Positions 47,173-56,776 of a stretch of 64,000 nt of DNA are shown piece after piece. Made by a program: the position numbers and the translations under genes. Every line of letters begins with the position of its first letter. The stretch's first letter is position 1. The stretch is taken from assembly GCA_024529925.1 (NCBI GenBank), contig JAFEUB010001058.1:70001-134000 (forward strand), written 5' to 3'. The notes beneath the pieces are model-generated. The model was not told where the DNA came from. It saw only the letters and a program-made list of their open reading frames with translations, and did no database searches. The stretch is from Ophthalmolycus amberensis (taxonomy: Eukaryota; Chordata; Actinopteri; Perciformes; Zoarcidae).

Positions 47173-50100
47173 ATGAGCGACCACAAAGACTCCACTCCTG
47201 GAGCGGTAGCTCTAGAAGACACCGTATCACGAGATGCGGTGGCCGATTTTCTCACGCTCACGCCAGCTGAGAGAGAGTACTTTGGTACATCCGACACCGA
47301 CGCGTGTCAGAAGCAATTAGTGGAGTTAATGGCGTATGTAAACCATCTATGTAAACCAAAACGTATGATTCAAGACGTGATTGGATCAATCTTCCTCACC
47401 TACCATCAGAAGATGCAGCTGCAAGCTGTCGCACACCGCAGGGAAGGCGACAGGCTGCGCAGAGCAATGGGTGAGATCCAGATTGAGGTTAGGCAGGGAG
47501 AAACCGACTATCGAGCGCTTCAGGTAGAAAAAGAGACCTTGCAAGTGGATCTCAAGCAGATCCACACGGAGCTCAGCACTACCCTAGAGGCTAACGACAG
47601 AATGAAAGTGCTTCACAGTACCACGCAGGAACGGACACCCCTGACCCAGGTAAGTACTGTGCCATCCAACCTAGCCGCTCACCACGTCACTTTGGACAGC
47701 TACACTGCCAATCGTTCCTCGCAACCCTTGGACAGTGGTGCCTCATTCGGCCCGAGTCGGGCCACCCTGCATTTCAGTCGAACGGCTTCCCCACCCAACA
47801 GGGGGGAAGACCAATGCCCTCCCCCTAGTTCAAGGTCGCGACGAAACCACTCCCCCTCCCCCCCGAGGAGGGGGGATAGTCGCCCTGATTCCCCTCGCGG
47901 TGAATTAAGAGACTCGGACGGCCCAGGCCCCATCGGCGCGCAGGGCCTGCGTACCCGGCAGATTGAATCTCTTACCAAAGATGTAGAACGTTTCGATCCC
48001 GGTAGCAGAGAGTCGAGCATCGACGACTATCCATGGGAGATCGACCGCTGCCTCCTTGACATCTCGCGCCCCTCATCGCGCGAAAAGCTAAAGCTAAGCT
48101 GGAAAACCACGGCCAGAGGCGTCCATGTTTTCATGGATACACTCCAGCCAGGTATCCGCGACCGCTACTCGAGCCTCTGTCTGGCTCTCCGGGCGGAGTA
48201 CTCCCTGTACCCCGACCCAGCTTCTGCCACCATCGGCGCTCTTGCAATCTCTCAAGGAAGGCTAGCGGGCCCGAGAGATTACTTCAGGCGTTTGAGGCCT
48301 ATGAAGAAGCATGAAGACACTGCCAGAGTCCTGGGCATCCAACAGTCCAGAGACTCTCGGCCACCCTTGAGAAACCAACGACCATGGCGGTCGGAGGACC
48401 AACGCAACCAGGGGGGTGCGAGACACCCCCAAGCTCACAACCAGGTAAGGCCAAGGCAGCGACCCACATCGCATCCACCAAGGAGGGTTGAACGCAACCC
48501 TCCACAACCAGGTAGGTATAACGGACAGGCTCGCAGCCTCCCTGCAAGGGAAGCTGACAAGCCTGAGCTGGAGAGCCTAATCCGTAAGTATGTGCAAGAG
48601 GCAGTCAAGCAGCCGGGGAAACCACCAACCCCGCCAGGGAAACCCAATCCCAACTTGCCGCCCGCCGGACTAAGCCTAGAGACTTCTTCCTCTGCCGCCA
48701 AAGTCTACTTTGTAGGTTGGGGGAGAGACATCAGCACACCCCCGGGAACGGCCACTCTCGACTTCGCACCTCCCCGTCCCATGACCTTCTTGGGTGACCT
48801 TGTCCGCAAAGGCAGGGCCCGTCGTATATACATCTCAGTCACACTGGGAGGCCATAACACTCTTGCTCTACTCGATTCCGGGTCAGAAATCAGCCTCATG
48901 TGTACCGCCACCTTCTTGATGGTTGCTGGAACTATGCATTCCCTTGGCACGACGCTGCAAAGCGAAACTTGCGCGGTTAGCATCACCAGCTACACCCAAG
49001 ATAAGTCGCCCATCACCAAACGTGTCTGGGTTGACATCGCCTTTCAGGGAATGACTATCAAGCATCCCATCCATGTCTGCATCCTAGACACCGAACCCTT
49101 ACTCCTTGGCCAGGACCTCTTGGACCGATTGGCCCCGCTCATTGACTGTCATCAGGGACACATTTGGGCACAAGTAGACACACCTAGGCCCCTGAACCTT
49201 ACTGGTGACACGTCGGTTCCAGACGGACAAGTCGCCGTCATTCATGAAAACGAGTTGCCAACGCCCCTGTGCCTGCCAGAGACTCCCCCTGAGTCGGCTC
49301 AGCCCGCTCCGCCTGCGGACCTGGGACAGTCGCAGCCGAACCATGAGAACTTGCCCCGTGATCACCAGTCTTTCCTTTGCTCGTTGGAAGACCCAACTTC
49401 AGCATTGTACGCCCCCCGCTTGACTGGAGGCGTACACCTTAATGGCATTATGAATCCAGAGGCTCTCCTAGCACTCTGGTCTGAAAAATCAGCTGTCAGC
49501 CAAGACGTGTTCAACACGCTCTGCCAACAAAATCCACCGCCAGTCTTCGTTCAGCGAAGCCACCGGCTTCTGTCAGCTGAACTACCACAAACGATGCTCA
49601 AAGCCATCGGTGTGTGTGCCCTCCACGTACGGATTGGAGGAAAACAGGTGACACACCTGATCAGTGTAGTCCCTCGACTCCATCCCCCGTTCTTTGTGGG
49701 CGCAGACCTGCTAGTAAGACTTGGCGCCGTATTGGACACAGTCCACCAAGTTCTGTGGTCCCAAGGTAGCGCTGAGCGCTACCCCCTTTCCACCGAACCC
49801 GAACACATGGTCTCGGGGCAAACCATCCCCCAGGCGTGTCAAGTCGCCAGCGAAACTGGCACGACAGTGCCCGCCCGCACTGCCGGAGTTCCCATACGCC
49901 TCGTCATCCTTAAGGGACAGACGCTGCCTAGCGAACAGGCGTTCTTCCAACCGCTGCCCCGCTTTTGGGAACTGAACTTGACAGTCTGTGGTACGCCCCT
50001 GCTTGAGGTGAACAATCGTTCAGCCTACATACTGGTTCAGAATCTGACCTACTCACCGATCCAGGTGACGGGAGGGCAACCATTAGGGATACTGCTTGAC

Positions 50101-51198
50101 CAGTCCTTCCACGACTTTGAACTCACAGTCCCTGTCATAGGGGAGCTGCCTCCATCCCTAGCTAGAGAGGGTGAACTGAATGGTCTTCTTTACACCTTTC
50201 CGACCAAAATGATCACCATCGTCCGTCATGAAATGCTACAGAGCGAAGCAATCCACGACGCTTCCCTGAGTACTGGCGGCGACATGATAGTGTACACCCT
50301 CACTACTCCACCAGGAGACTCGACCCCCGAGGTCACGAGTGCGGATTCGCCGACAAACGAACCGTACCCTGGCTTTGAGGCAGAGAGGGAACAACAGCTC
50401 GCGAAGTCGGACGCTCTGACAACAGAAACTCAGAGAGACACACTTCGACACTTGTTCCGCGAGTTTCAGGAGATCTTTTCAAAAGACTCCCACGACTGCG
50501 GAGTCACCGACCTCCACACGGTCCGCATCTCCACCGACCCACAGGCCCAACCAACCTTTGTACATCAGTACAGAACCCCATTGGCCGCCTATGACTCGAT
50601 TCAAGAGACCCTTGACAAATTGCTGGAAAAGCAAATCATCAGGGAGTGCAACTCAACGTACAACTCGCCCATCTGGCCAGTGCTGAAGCCAACTGGAAAA
50701 TGGCGTCTTACCATCGACTACCGCCCACTGAACAGGCAGGTTCCCCTCTCCCGTTGGCCAATGATCCACTTGGATCAGGAACTGGCAACGGTAAAAGAGG
50801 CCTGTTTCTTCTCAACGGTGGACATAGCCAATGGGTTCTGGACCATGAGAGTCGACCCAGTCGACCAATACAAGCTTGCGTTCTCCTTTGGCAATCGCCA
50901 GTACACTTGGAACCGCTGCCCATTCGGGTACTCGAACTCTCCCTCAGAGTTCAACATCTTCCTCCACAAAGCGATGGCCGACGCCGCCGCTCGCGGACAC
51001 CTCATATACGTGGACGACATCCTCATGAGGAGTCGGACCTTTGAGGAACACCTGGCTGAGATCCGCCATGTTCTCGGCCAGCTCGCCGCCGCAGGAGCCA
51101 AACTGGCCTACCAAGACAAAGAGTTCCATGCGAACCAAATCAAACCCTACAAACCGGGTTCACTCCAAGGAGAGGCTACGGCCATCTCCCCCCAGTAG
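47173..51198 (+). CDS. gag-pol: Fused Gag-protease-RT polyprotein, internally deleted
   Basis: 1341 residues in one frame with no stop or shift between gag and pol. Residues 77-148 are a probable coiled coil; 190-255 are P/R/S-rich; 260-376 resemble a retrotransposon-type capsid and break off after YFRRLRP near 376, suggesting a lost capsid part. The next basic region (380-480) has no C-x2-C-x4-H-x4-C knuckle. Protease spans about 553-663, with LLDSGSE (D568) and LLGQDLL (648). Residues 752-862 look like a second protease fold without the D-S-G triad. A beta-rich domain follows (905-985). RT covers about 1125-1316 with motif A D1217 and YVDD at 1279-1282. After GAKLA (1308-1312) the text jumps to FHANQIKPYKPG, like an integrase C-terminus, and stops. 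Thumb, RNase H and most of integrase are absent. The start ATG at 47173 is the first in frame after the leader. Confidence 0.9.
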   Translation: MSDHKDSTPGAVALEDTVSRDAVADFLTLTPAEREYFGTSDTDACQKQLVELMAYVNHLCKPKRMIQDVIGSIFLTYHQKMQLQAVAHRREGDRLRRAMGEIQIEVRQGETDYRALQVEKETLQVDLKQIHTELSTTLEANDRMKVLHSTTQERTPLTQVSTVPSNLAAHHVTLDSYTANRSSQPLDSGASFGPSRATLHFSRTASPPNRGEDQCPPPSSRSRRNHSPSPPRRGDSRPDSPRGELRDSDGPGPIGAQGLRTRQIESLTKDVERFDPGSRESSIDDYPWEIDRCLLDISRPSSREKLKLSWKTTARGVHVFMDTLQPGIRDRYSSLCLALRAEYSLYPDPASATIGALAISQGRLAGPRDYFRRLRPMKKHEDTARVLGIQQSRDSRPPLRNQRPWRSEDQRNQGGARHPQAHNQVRPRQRPTSHPPRRVERNPPQPGRYNGQARSLPAREADKPELESLIRKYVQEAVKQPGKPPTPPGKPNPNLPPAGLSLETSSSAAKVYFVGWGRDISTPPGTATLDFAPPRPMTFLGDLVRKGRARRIYISVTLGGHNTLALLDSGSEISLMCTATFLMVAGTMHSLGTTLQSETCAVSITSYTQDKSPITKRVWVDIAFQGMTIKHPIHVCILDTEPLLLGQDLLDRLAPLIDCHQGHIWAQVDTPRPLNLTGDTSVPDGQVAVIHENELPTPLCLPETPPESAQPAPPADLGQSQPNHENLPRDHQSFLCSLEDPTSALYAPRLTGGVHLNGIMNPEALLALWSEKSAVSQDVFNTLCQQNPPPVFVQRSHRLLSAELPQTMLKAIGVCALHVRIGGKQVTHLISVVPRLHPPFFVGADLLVRLGAVLDTVHQVLWSQGSAERYPLSTEPEHMVSGQTIPQACQVASETGTTVPARTAGVPIRLVILKGQTLPSEQAFFQPLPRFWELNLTVCGTPLLEVNNRSAYILVQNLTYSPIQVTGGQPLGILLDQSFHDFELTVPVIGELPPSLAREGELNGLLYTFPTKMITIVRHEMLQSEAIHDASLSTGGDMIVYTLTTPPGDSTPEVTSADSPTNEPYPGFEAEREQQLAKSDALTTETQRDTLRHLFREFQEIFSKDSHDCGVTDLHTVRISTDPQAQPTFVHQYRTPLAAYDSIQETLDKLLEKQIIRECNSTYNSPIWPVLKPTGKWRLTIDYRPLNRQVPLSRWPMIHLDQELATVKEACFFSTVDIANGFWTMRVDPVDQYKLAFSFGNRQYTWNRCPFGYSNSPSEFNIFLHKAMADAAARGHLIYVDDILMRSRTFEEHLAEIRHVLGQLAAAGAKLAYQDKEFHANQIKPYKPGSLQGEATAISPQ
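47647..47655 (+). promoter_or_regulatory. Consensus splice donor inside gag
   Basis: CAG|GTAAGT, a perfect U1-type donor, cuts after codon 159 of the Gag frame (phase 0). Further donor-like sites are CAG|GTAAGG at 48442-48450 (phase 0) and CAG|GTAGGT at 48509-48517. Use is inferred only. Confidence 0.45.
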
Positions 51199-51292
51199 AG
51201 ATAGGAATTAACTGCATGCCCCAACTCACCCCGTCGGCATGCACTAACCTATAACATAGAACACATTATCCCCACAGTAATCAGATTCTGGT

Positions 51293-51302
51293 GTGTTCAC
51301 AG
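51293..51302 (+). promoter_or_regulatory. Candidate env splice acceptor directly before the Env ATG
   Basis: GTGTTCACAG ends immediately before the Env ATG at 51303; another acceptor-like CCCCACAG ends at 51277. Either could serve the subgenomic env mRNA. The polypyrimidine tract is modest. Confidence 0.45.
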
Positions 51303-53030
51303 ATGGGGCTCCCTTGGATCCTTGGCATACTCTTCGGTCTACAACTCACCCAAGCGCTAGAAATGGTGGAACCAGGCCCACCGACTGGGATCGTCCTACA
51401 AGGGACACCCGGACTCCTAATTACCCGTTGCGGCCTCTACACCCAGAGAGTCTACGTACGACTAGACCCCTGGGACGTGTACCGTAAGCATATCCGATTG
51501 CCCCCACGGCTGACCGAAGGAAGGTTGAGCGGAGTCCAAGCCCACGACACAGTCGACAGGGCCAAGCAGACGACCGCTCACATCCTCGACCAATTACACA
51601 AGTTCTTGGTCACTGAGGAGGATCTTAGCGGTAAGAACCGACCAAAGAGATTCCTCGGCGGTCTGCTCGTCGCAGCATCGGCCATTGGGTCCCTTTTCTC
51701 CATCGGCCTCTCGGCCGCCAACTCCATTAGCCTGAGCGCGCTCCAAAGACACATGGGCGAACTTGACAAAGAAATGCCAGAGATCCAACAGCGAATCCAA
51801 CTCCAACAAGCACAGTTACAGGGCCTGGGTAAAACCCTTCAGGGAACCATCGTCACTGTAAACTTACATTCTGCTCTCCTCAATAACACCTTGCATGCCT
51901 TAGCTACTCTCTCCGAAGTAGTCCAAGAAGACATAACCTATGTACGAGTAGTACGAGATTTAATGCAGGATCTCATCAGAGAAATCAGCTCATCGGTCAA
52001 TAGCTTGACCAGTGGGAAAATCCCACCCTATCTGGTCCCTTTGGACCTTGTTGACAAAATCCTTAGATCTGCGACCACTACTGTTGTGCAACCATCACAG
52101 GTACATCTAGCTTATAGTCTTGGCAGCGCCATCCCGATATCGGTAGATCCAAAGAACCTAGAAATAGGATTCATTCTGAATCTACCAATCATAGAGAGAC
52201 AAAATGTATATCGAATGAAGTCAGTTTTGAATGTCGGATTCTGGAAAGGTGATACACATGTACACCTCACAACACCGCCAATCCTTGCTTACCATGACGA
52301 CGATGTCTCCCTCTACCTCATCCCCAACCTAGGCATGTGTACAAAAACTAAAGACATCCACTGGGTCTGCCCGAGCAACCCTTTCGTTAGAGACGTAACA
52401 GGCTACCTCTGCGGCTTGAGAGCCGAGTCCCCTGAACAGAGGTGCCGAGGTAGCCTGTCCGTCAAGGATGATGGTACGGAGACAAGAGTAGAACGAGCAG
52501 GCAACAGATGGCTGGTTAGCACCCCCGCCACCGAAGTCCTCGTATCATACGATCGCCATGACACCGCCACTAAGCTAACTTTACCAAATCAGACATTCTT
52601 TTTGACAGTTCCACAAGGAGCCACACTGCACATCAAGGACATCGTCCTCCATCACCTCAACCCAGACATACACGATGTAGAGATTGAGATTATGGACGCC
52701 TTCAAGGGTCACAACCTCACCATTGATGATAACATCCAACAGCAGCTTCTAACAGAAGGGACGAAATTGGTCCAGTTCAGCCTCAAACCCACTGGACTCA
52801 CTACCACATTGTTTAACCATTTGATTAGGTCCAACCCCTACCAGGCGACCAACCTCAGCATGCTAGCCTTGGGACTCCTTCTTAGTGGCTGGATAATCAC
52901 AGCAATCGTCGCACATATTATGTACAAATACATCCAGAAGCTACAGAACAGACTGGATTCCCTCCTATACGGAGCTCCACGTGTTAGCCACCCGGCGACC
53001 ACTCCGCTGACGGTCGCCAGTCCTGTCTAG
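51303..53030 (+). CDS. env: Envelope glycoprotein with F-like fusion region
   Basis: 575 residues from the ATG at 51303; the frame is open twelve bases further up but only by a GTG, not expected to start a vertebrate protein. MGLPWILGILFGLQLTQA is a signal peptide. A furin-type RPKR (113-116) is followed by FLGGLLVAASAIGSL and an alanine/serine-rich fusion peptide, then a heptad-rich segment (about 147-235). Several cysteines cluster around 355-395. NNT, NQT, NLT and NLS are glycosylation sites. A hydrophobic anchor covers about 520-542, followed by a tail of some 30 residues. This is the layout of a class I fusion glycoprotein and the start of the fusion region resembles mononegavirus F proteins, as reported for lokiretrovirus Env. 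No stops or frameshifts; it appears intact. Confidence 0.9.
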   Translation: MGLPWILGILFGLQLTQALEMVEPGPPTGIVLQGTPGLLITRCGLYTQRVYVRLDPWDVYRKHIRLPPRLTEGRLSGVQAHDTVDRAKQTTAHILDQLHKFLVTEEDLSGKNRPKRFLGGLLVAASAIGSLFSIGLSAANSISLSALQRHMGELDKEMPEIQQRIQLQQAQLQGLGKTLQGTIVTVNLHSALLNNTLHALATLSEVVQEDITYVRVVRDLMQDLIREISSSVNSLTSGKIPPYLVPLDLVDKILRSATTTVVQPSQVHLAYSLGSAIPISVDPKNLEIGFILNLPIIERQNVYRMKSVLNVGFWKGDTHVHLTTPPILAYHDDDVSLYLIPNLGMCTKTKDIHWVCPSNPFVRDVTGYLCGLRAESPEQRCRGSLSVKDDGTETRVERAGNRWLVSTPATEVLVSYDRHDTATKLTLPNQTFFLTVPQGATLHIKDIVLHHLNPDIHDVEIEIMDAFKGHNLTIDDNIQQQLLTEGTKLVQFSLKPTGLTTTLFNHLIRSNPYQATNLSMLALGLLLSGWIITAIVAHIMYKYIQKLQNRLDSLLYGAPRVSHPATTPLTVASPV

Positions 53031-53499
53031 GAGTAGAATCAGTAACCACTGTATCCCTCCTCTGCTTCCCTTCTTTCTACCTCTTTCCTTTTTATCCTTT
53101 GTGTTTTGTTTTGTTTTATTTGGGTTGTTACGTTCTTTGACACTATACTGCAATGCTTGAAGTATCACAACATCATAATAGCGATTGAATTATTTGGGAA
53201 TAATGTTTTGCTCACCTATGATTTGAATTGTGTATGATAGTAGATGTAGGGAGAAGTAGTTAAAGTCATCTGCCCAGATGCCACCTTAGTTAGTACCCAG
53301 ACACCAGTGAACTCTGAACTCTGAACATTGAACACTGCCTGCTAACCACTGTTTTTGATCCCAGGAATACTTGGACTGTCTAACCTTTTCAGGTTCTCAG
53401 GAATATATGGACAGTTTGTTTTTTTCCCTATCACATGGATGTAAGTGCCAGCCCTTGGTTTGCTCTAAAGACCGTGACCCGCATCCCGATCTTCAGACC
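53031..53499 (+). other. Untranslated region between env and polypurine tract
   Basis: About 470 bases with no further frame. A short GAACTCTGAACTCTGAACAT repeat lies near 53310 and a pyrimidine-rich run at 53058-53115. Confidence 0.7.
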
Positions 53500-53509
53500 A
53501 AAGGGGGGA
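53500..53509 (+). promoter_or_regulatory. Polypurine tract
   Basis: AAAGGGGGGA directly abuts the 3' LTR and is the expected plus-strand primer. It fixes the LTR start at 53510. Confidence 0.92.
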
Positions 53510-55413
53510 TGTTGGGGTCTGGCCACCTGGTGGCTGGCTGAGCTCCTCACAGGCTTTGCCCTCTTCACAGTCTGACCTAGGATCTGATCCTTGCCCCTTT
53601 AAGATGACCCCGCCTTCGGCCACCGGTCAGCAGGACCTTTCATTGGCCGACAAGCCGTCTCCCGCTGTGCGCAGAGACCCGCTTATAAGCGCCAACGCAG
53701 CGAAATATCGTTCTCTTCGCTCTGGACTCCGTCCGGCTTCCAAGAAGATTCACGAGGATCCGATCGACCTCCCCCTCATCTCAGCACGCACGTGTCCCTT
53801 TCGCTGGACGAAATCCGACTACGTCTATTCTGAGTTTAAGGCCTCGAGCCCGCGAGAAGCGCATCCTGACGCAGCCGCGTCCCACCCCCGTGTACACGAC
53901 GGTGTAAGGAAGACCGAAACATCTTCCTCCATCGACCATTACCGCTAGACTACGAACGACACGTGTCTTAGCCGACGTTGGAACCCACAGGCCCTCCTCT
54001 CTGCAGCGAGGACGGTCGAACCAGCAGCCGCGAACCAGCCGCTCTGACTAGCCGCTCATTAGCCGCTCACTAGCCGCTCATCAGCGACGCCGAATCAGAC
54101 GCTTTTCTTTTTCTTCCGGGAGGAAGAAAACCATTCATCGACCACCACTCGACAACGTTGTCAAAACGCATCTCAGAGTAAGGGTCTCGGTGTCTGGGCG
54201 TAGTTTAGCTTAAATTAACTTAAGTTTAATTCAGGCCATTCAGTTATATGTTATTATTCCCGTGTTTTTGTCGTGTTAAAGTCATTGTTTTCGTTGCTGA
54301 GAGATTGCGCAATCGTCGACGGAGCTCAGAAGCCCGTCCCATTGTGCGTTTCCTGTTTGATTGTTTTGCTTTGGGATTTCTTTGATTTTCATTTGTTCTG
54401 GCTCTTTCCTTGAATCAATTCTGTGAGTGGAGTGTGGAACCGCCACTCTCGAGCACAAGTGTCGTTAGTTCGCGACGCGACAAACGGCAGCTTGTGTAAG
54501 AGACGCTCGGCGATCCTCACTTCCACTACGACGCGACACCGCACGCAGAAACTCTGATTCCTCTCTCTCTGCCTTTTATTCCTCTTGGTTTCCGTAATCT
54601 ACACACACATAGAGCTCCGGATTGTGGGTGAAAACGCTCACCTATTGTTCTAACTCACGTGTGCGCCGTCACACGTGATCACATACAGCCGACCCCCCCC
54701 CACCGCCATTTTGTCTAAGTCACTCGACTACGCCATCTGGTGGTAGGTTTTAACTATAGCTCTGTAAGACCCCCCTTTTCCCCCCCACCGCCATTTTGTC
54801 TAAGTCACTCGACTACGCCATCTGGTGGTAGGTTTTAGCTATAGCGCTTTAAGGCTTTTCCCCTTTTTGTCTGCGTCACTCGACGCCGCCATCTTTGTAG
54901 TTTTTAGCGGTAGCTTTTAAGCCCCCCTTTCTTTACATACACAGACCCTCACACACACACACATATACTTGTATTACATACATCATCACCCATTTTACTC
55001 ATTTGTTAGGTTAGGCATATAAAATTGTATGATAGCGTTGTTGGTTGTGATATTAATTGATCTGATCACTTATTATTTCGATTTAATAAATTCTGTTATA
55101 TTTTAAAGAGCAGTCGTTTGTGATTACTTGTGCATATTTGTGTAATAAGGTTTGGATGTAGTGGTCTGTGTACGAACTTAAACCTTCACTGTCACCTCGA
55201 ATGAATAGTCGCACACGACTATTGACATTACAAGTGGCCACTAATTATGAGACTTAGTTTATCGTTTGGTTATTAGTCCCTGTTTACAGGGTGGTGCCCC
55301 GTTGTTATTAATAATCATTAATAATTGTTACTTACATTAATAATTCTATTGATGTCAAGAATTCAGTTTCTTAAATGCTGATAACCCAAACACGCCCCTC
55401 TACGTTCCCAACA
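53510..55413 (+). repeat. 3' LTR, 1904 bp
   Basis: Same length as the 5' LTR. Two substitutions were found on line-by-line comparison: G46372 versus A55232 (a CpG in the 5' copy) and C46452 versus T55312. All promoter, CTCF-like, YY1-like and polyadenylation motifs are shared. Confidence 0.97.
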
Positions 55414-56776
55414 TGAATATATGCGTTCGATTTATGTCTGCATCCGACCCTGTTACCCTCACAGTTACCCTACAGTAGCTTCATCTTGATGGCATCGAAA
55501 AATCATTCATGTTCCTATTTATTAAAGTAGATACTTGTTATATTAAATGAAAACTACTTTGTGAATATATATATATTTTTTAAATACATTATATTGCACA
55601 ATTTCCCAGTAAGTATGAACCCCTACAGTCCGTGATCTTCAGCAGATGCTTTCATCGATTCTGGGAGCCGAAACACACACTCACATAAATCCAATGACCC
55701 GAGGAGAGAAAACATCAGTAGTGACAATCTAATGTGCTCCGATTCCTCTTTAGGGCTGAGCTCTAGCGAGATCTCTGCCAGGTATTGACTCCACTCAACG
55801 CTGCTTAGTGTCCCAAGATGTGATCCCGGTCAAGATTGTTTTTTGCTGGCTCAGGGGAAGTATGCCAACACAAAGTGGTGAGAAGATGTGCTTCAGCCCG
55901 CAGCACACCGTACGGTGCTGTCCAGAATTATTATTAAAAAATGCTGCTGCTGTATGGCTGTATATCATGTGTGCCTCAGACTGAGGCGTGGGCTTTGATG
56001 AAAGGTGACATGACCTAGTTTGAAGCGGAGTGCAGAGTGTACCAAGTGGTAGTAATCATCACTTTCTTTGCTTGATGAGCTCATTGTTTCAGATTAAAAC
56101 TGAACAGCCACAACAAGTATTTCTTCTTCGTGCTACTGTGGTTTGTGTTTCTCTGTAGGGTCGTGTGACACTATAGTTTGTCATGTGTCGTGATGAGCTG
56201 ATAACCGTCCAAAGAGTTATTGGGGCAGAAGGACAGAAATATGATATTACACTCTTGGGCTGCTATTGATTTAAGATACGTCCAAATCAAAGTTTAGCAA
56301 AACTAAGTTTAAAATGAGATAATCTAAATTTAAAATTGAGCTGAAAGTGTCACTGTTTAGTAAATCCAAGTTTACCAAAATGAAATAGAACGTAACTAAA
56401 ACGTAGATGCTTGCTTACCCAAATTAAAATCTGTAAATAAAAAAATACATTTATCTGCTTGCTGTCAGGACCTAATAATTCAGCTATAAGAGCCCTTAAA
56501 GACTGTTCACATTACAGTGTTGGCTAGCGAGCTAGCTGAAGTTAGTTAGCAGTTAGCCTCATGTTCCTTAACTCTAATTTCTCCTTGTTTGAGAAAAACG
56601 TGTTGCCCGAATTGATGGAGCAATCTCGCCAAATAATAGATGAAAAAAATTGAAAGTAAGGAAAAAAGAGTTTGTCCAATCTTTGCTGTTCAGCTCCACA
56701 ACAGTTTCCATGCTGACATGATATCTTGAGAGGAATTCAGCAGGAGCATCATGACACTCACTTTCTAAGGGAAATT
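55414..56776. other. Host sequence right of the provirus
   Basis: Begins with the target duplication TGAA (55414-55417). No exon recognised. The segment 56290-56420 is A/T-rich with repeated TTTAAA and AAATTA words. Confidence 0.5.

Larger units (their letters stand above)
44650..55413 (+). mobile_element. Young env-bearing endogenous retrovirus (internally deleted)
   Basis: A 10,764-bp provirus: LTR (44650-46553), primer site, leader, fused Gag-Pro-RT frame, Env frame, polypurine tract and LTR (53510-55413). TGAA is duplicated on both sides (44646-44649 and 55414-55417). The LTRs differ at two positions only. Open gag-pro-RT and env frames, matching 4-bp duplication and near-identical LTRs show recent insertion. 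RNase H and most of integrase are missing, so this copy would need helper functions. The Env, with a mononegavirus F-like fusion region, together with a retrovirus-like RT suggests lokiretrovirus affinity; an env-bearing Ty3/Gypsy lineage is the alternative. It is antisense to astrotactin. Confidence 0.96.

Noticed and set aside
51291..51302. Env start at the GTG upstream of the ATG
   Set aside because: Vertebrate translation would use ATG at 51303, which also begins the signal peptide; the upstream codons fall in a splice-acceptor-like sequence.
53604..53948. LTR frame as a superantigen- or accessory-type gene
   Set aside because: Kept only as a low-interest finding: identity between LTRs follows from youth, and its ATG lies upstream of the presumed transcription start.
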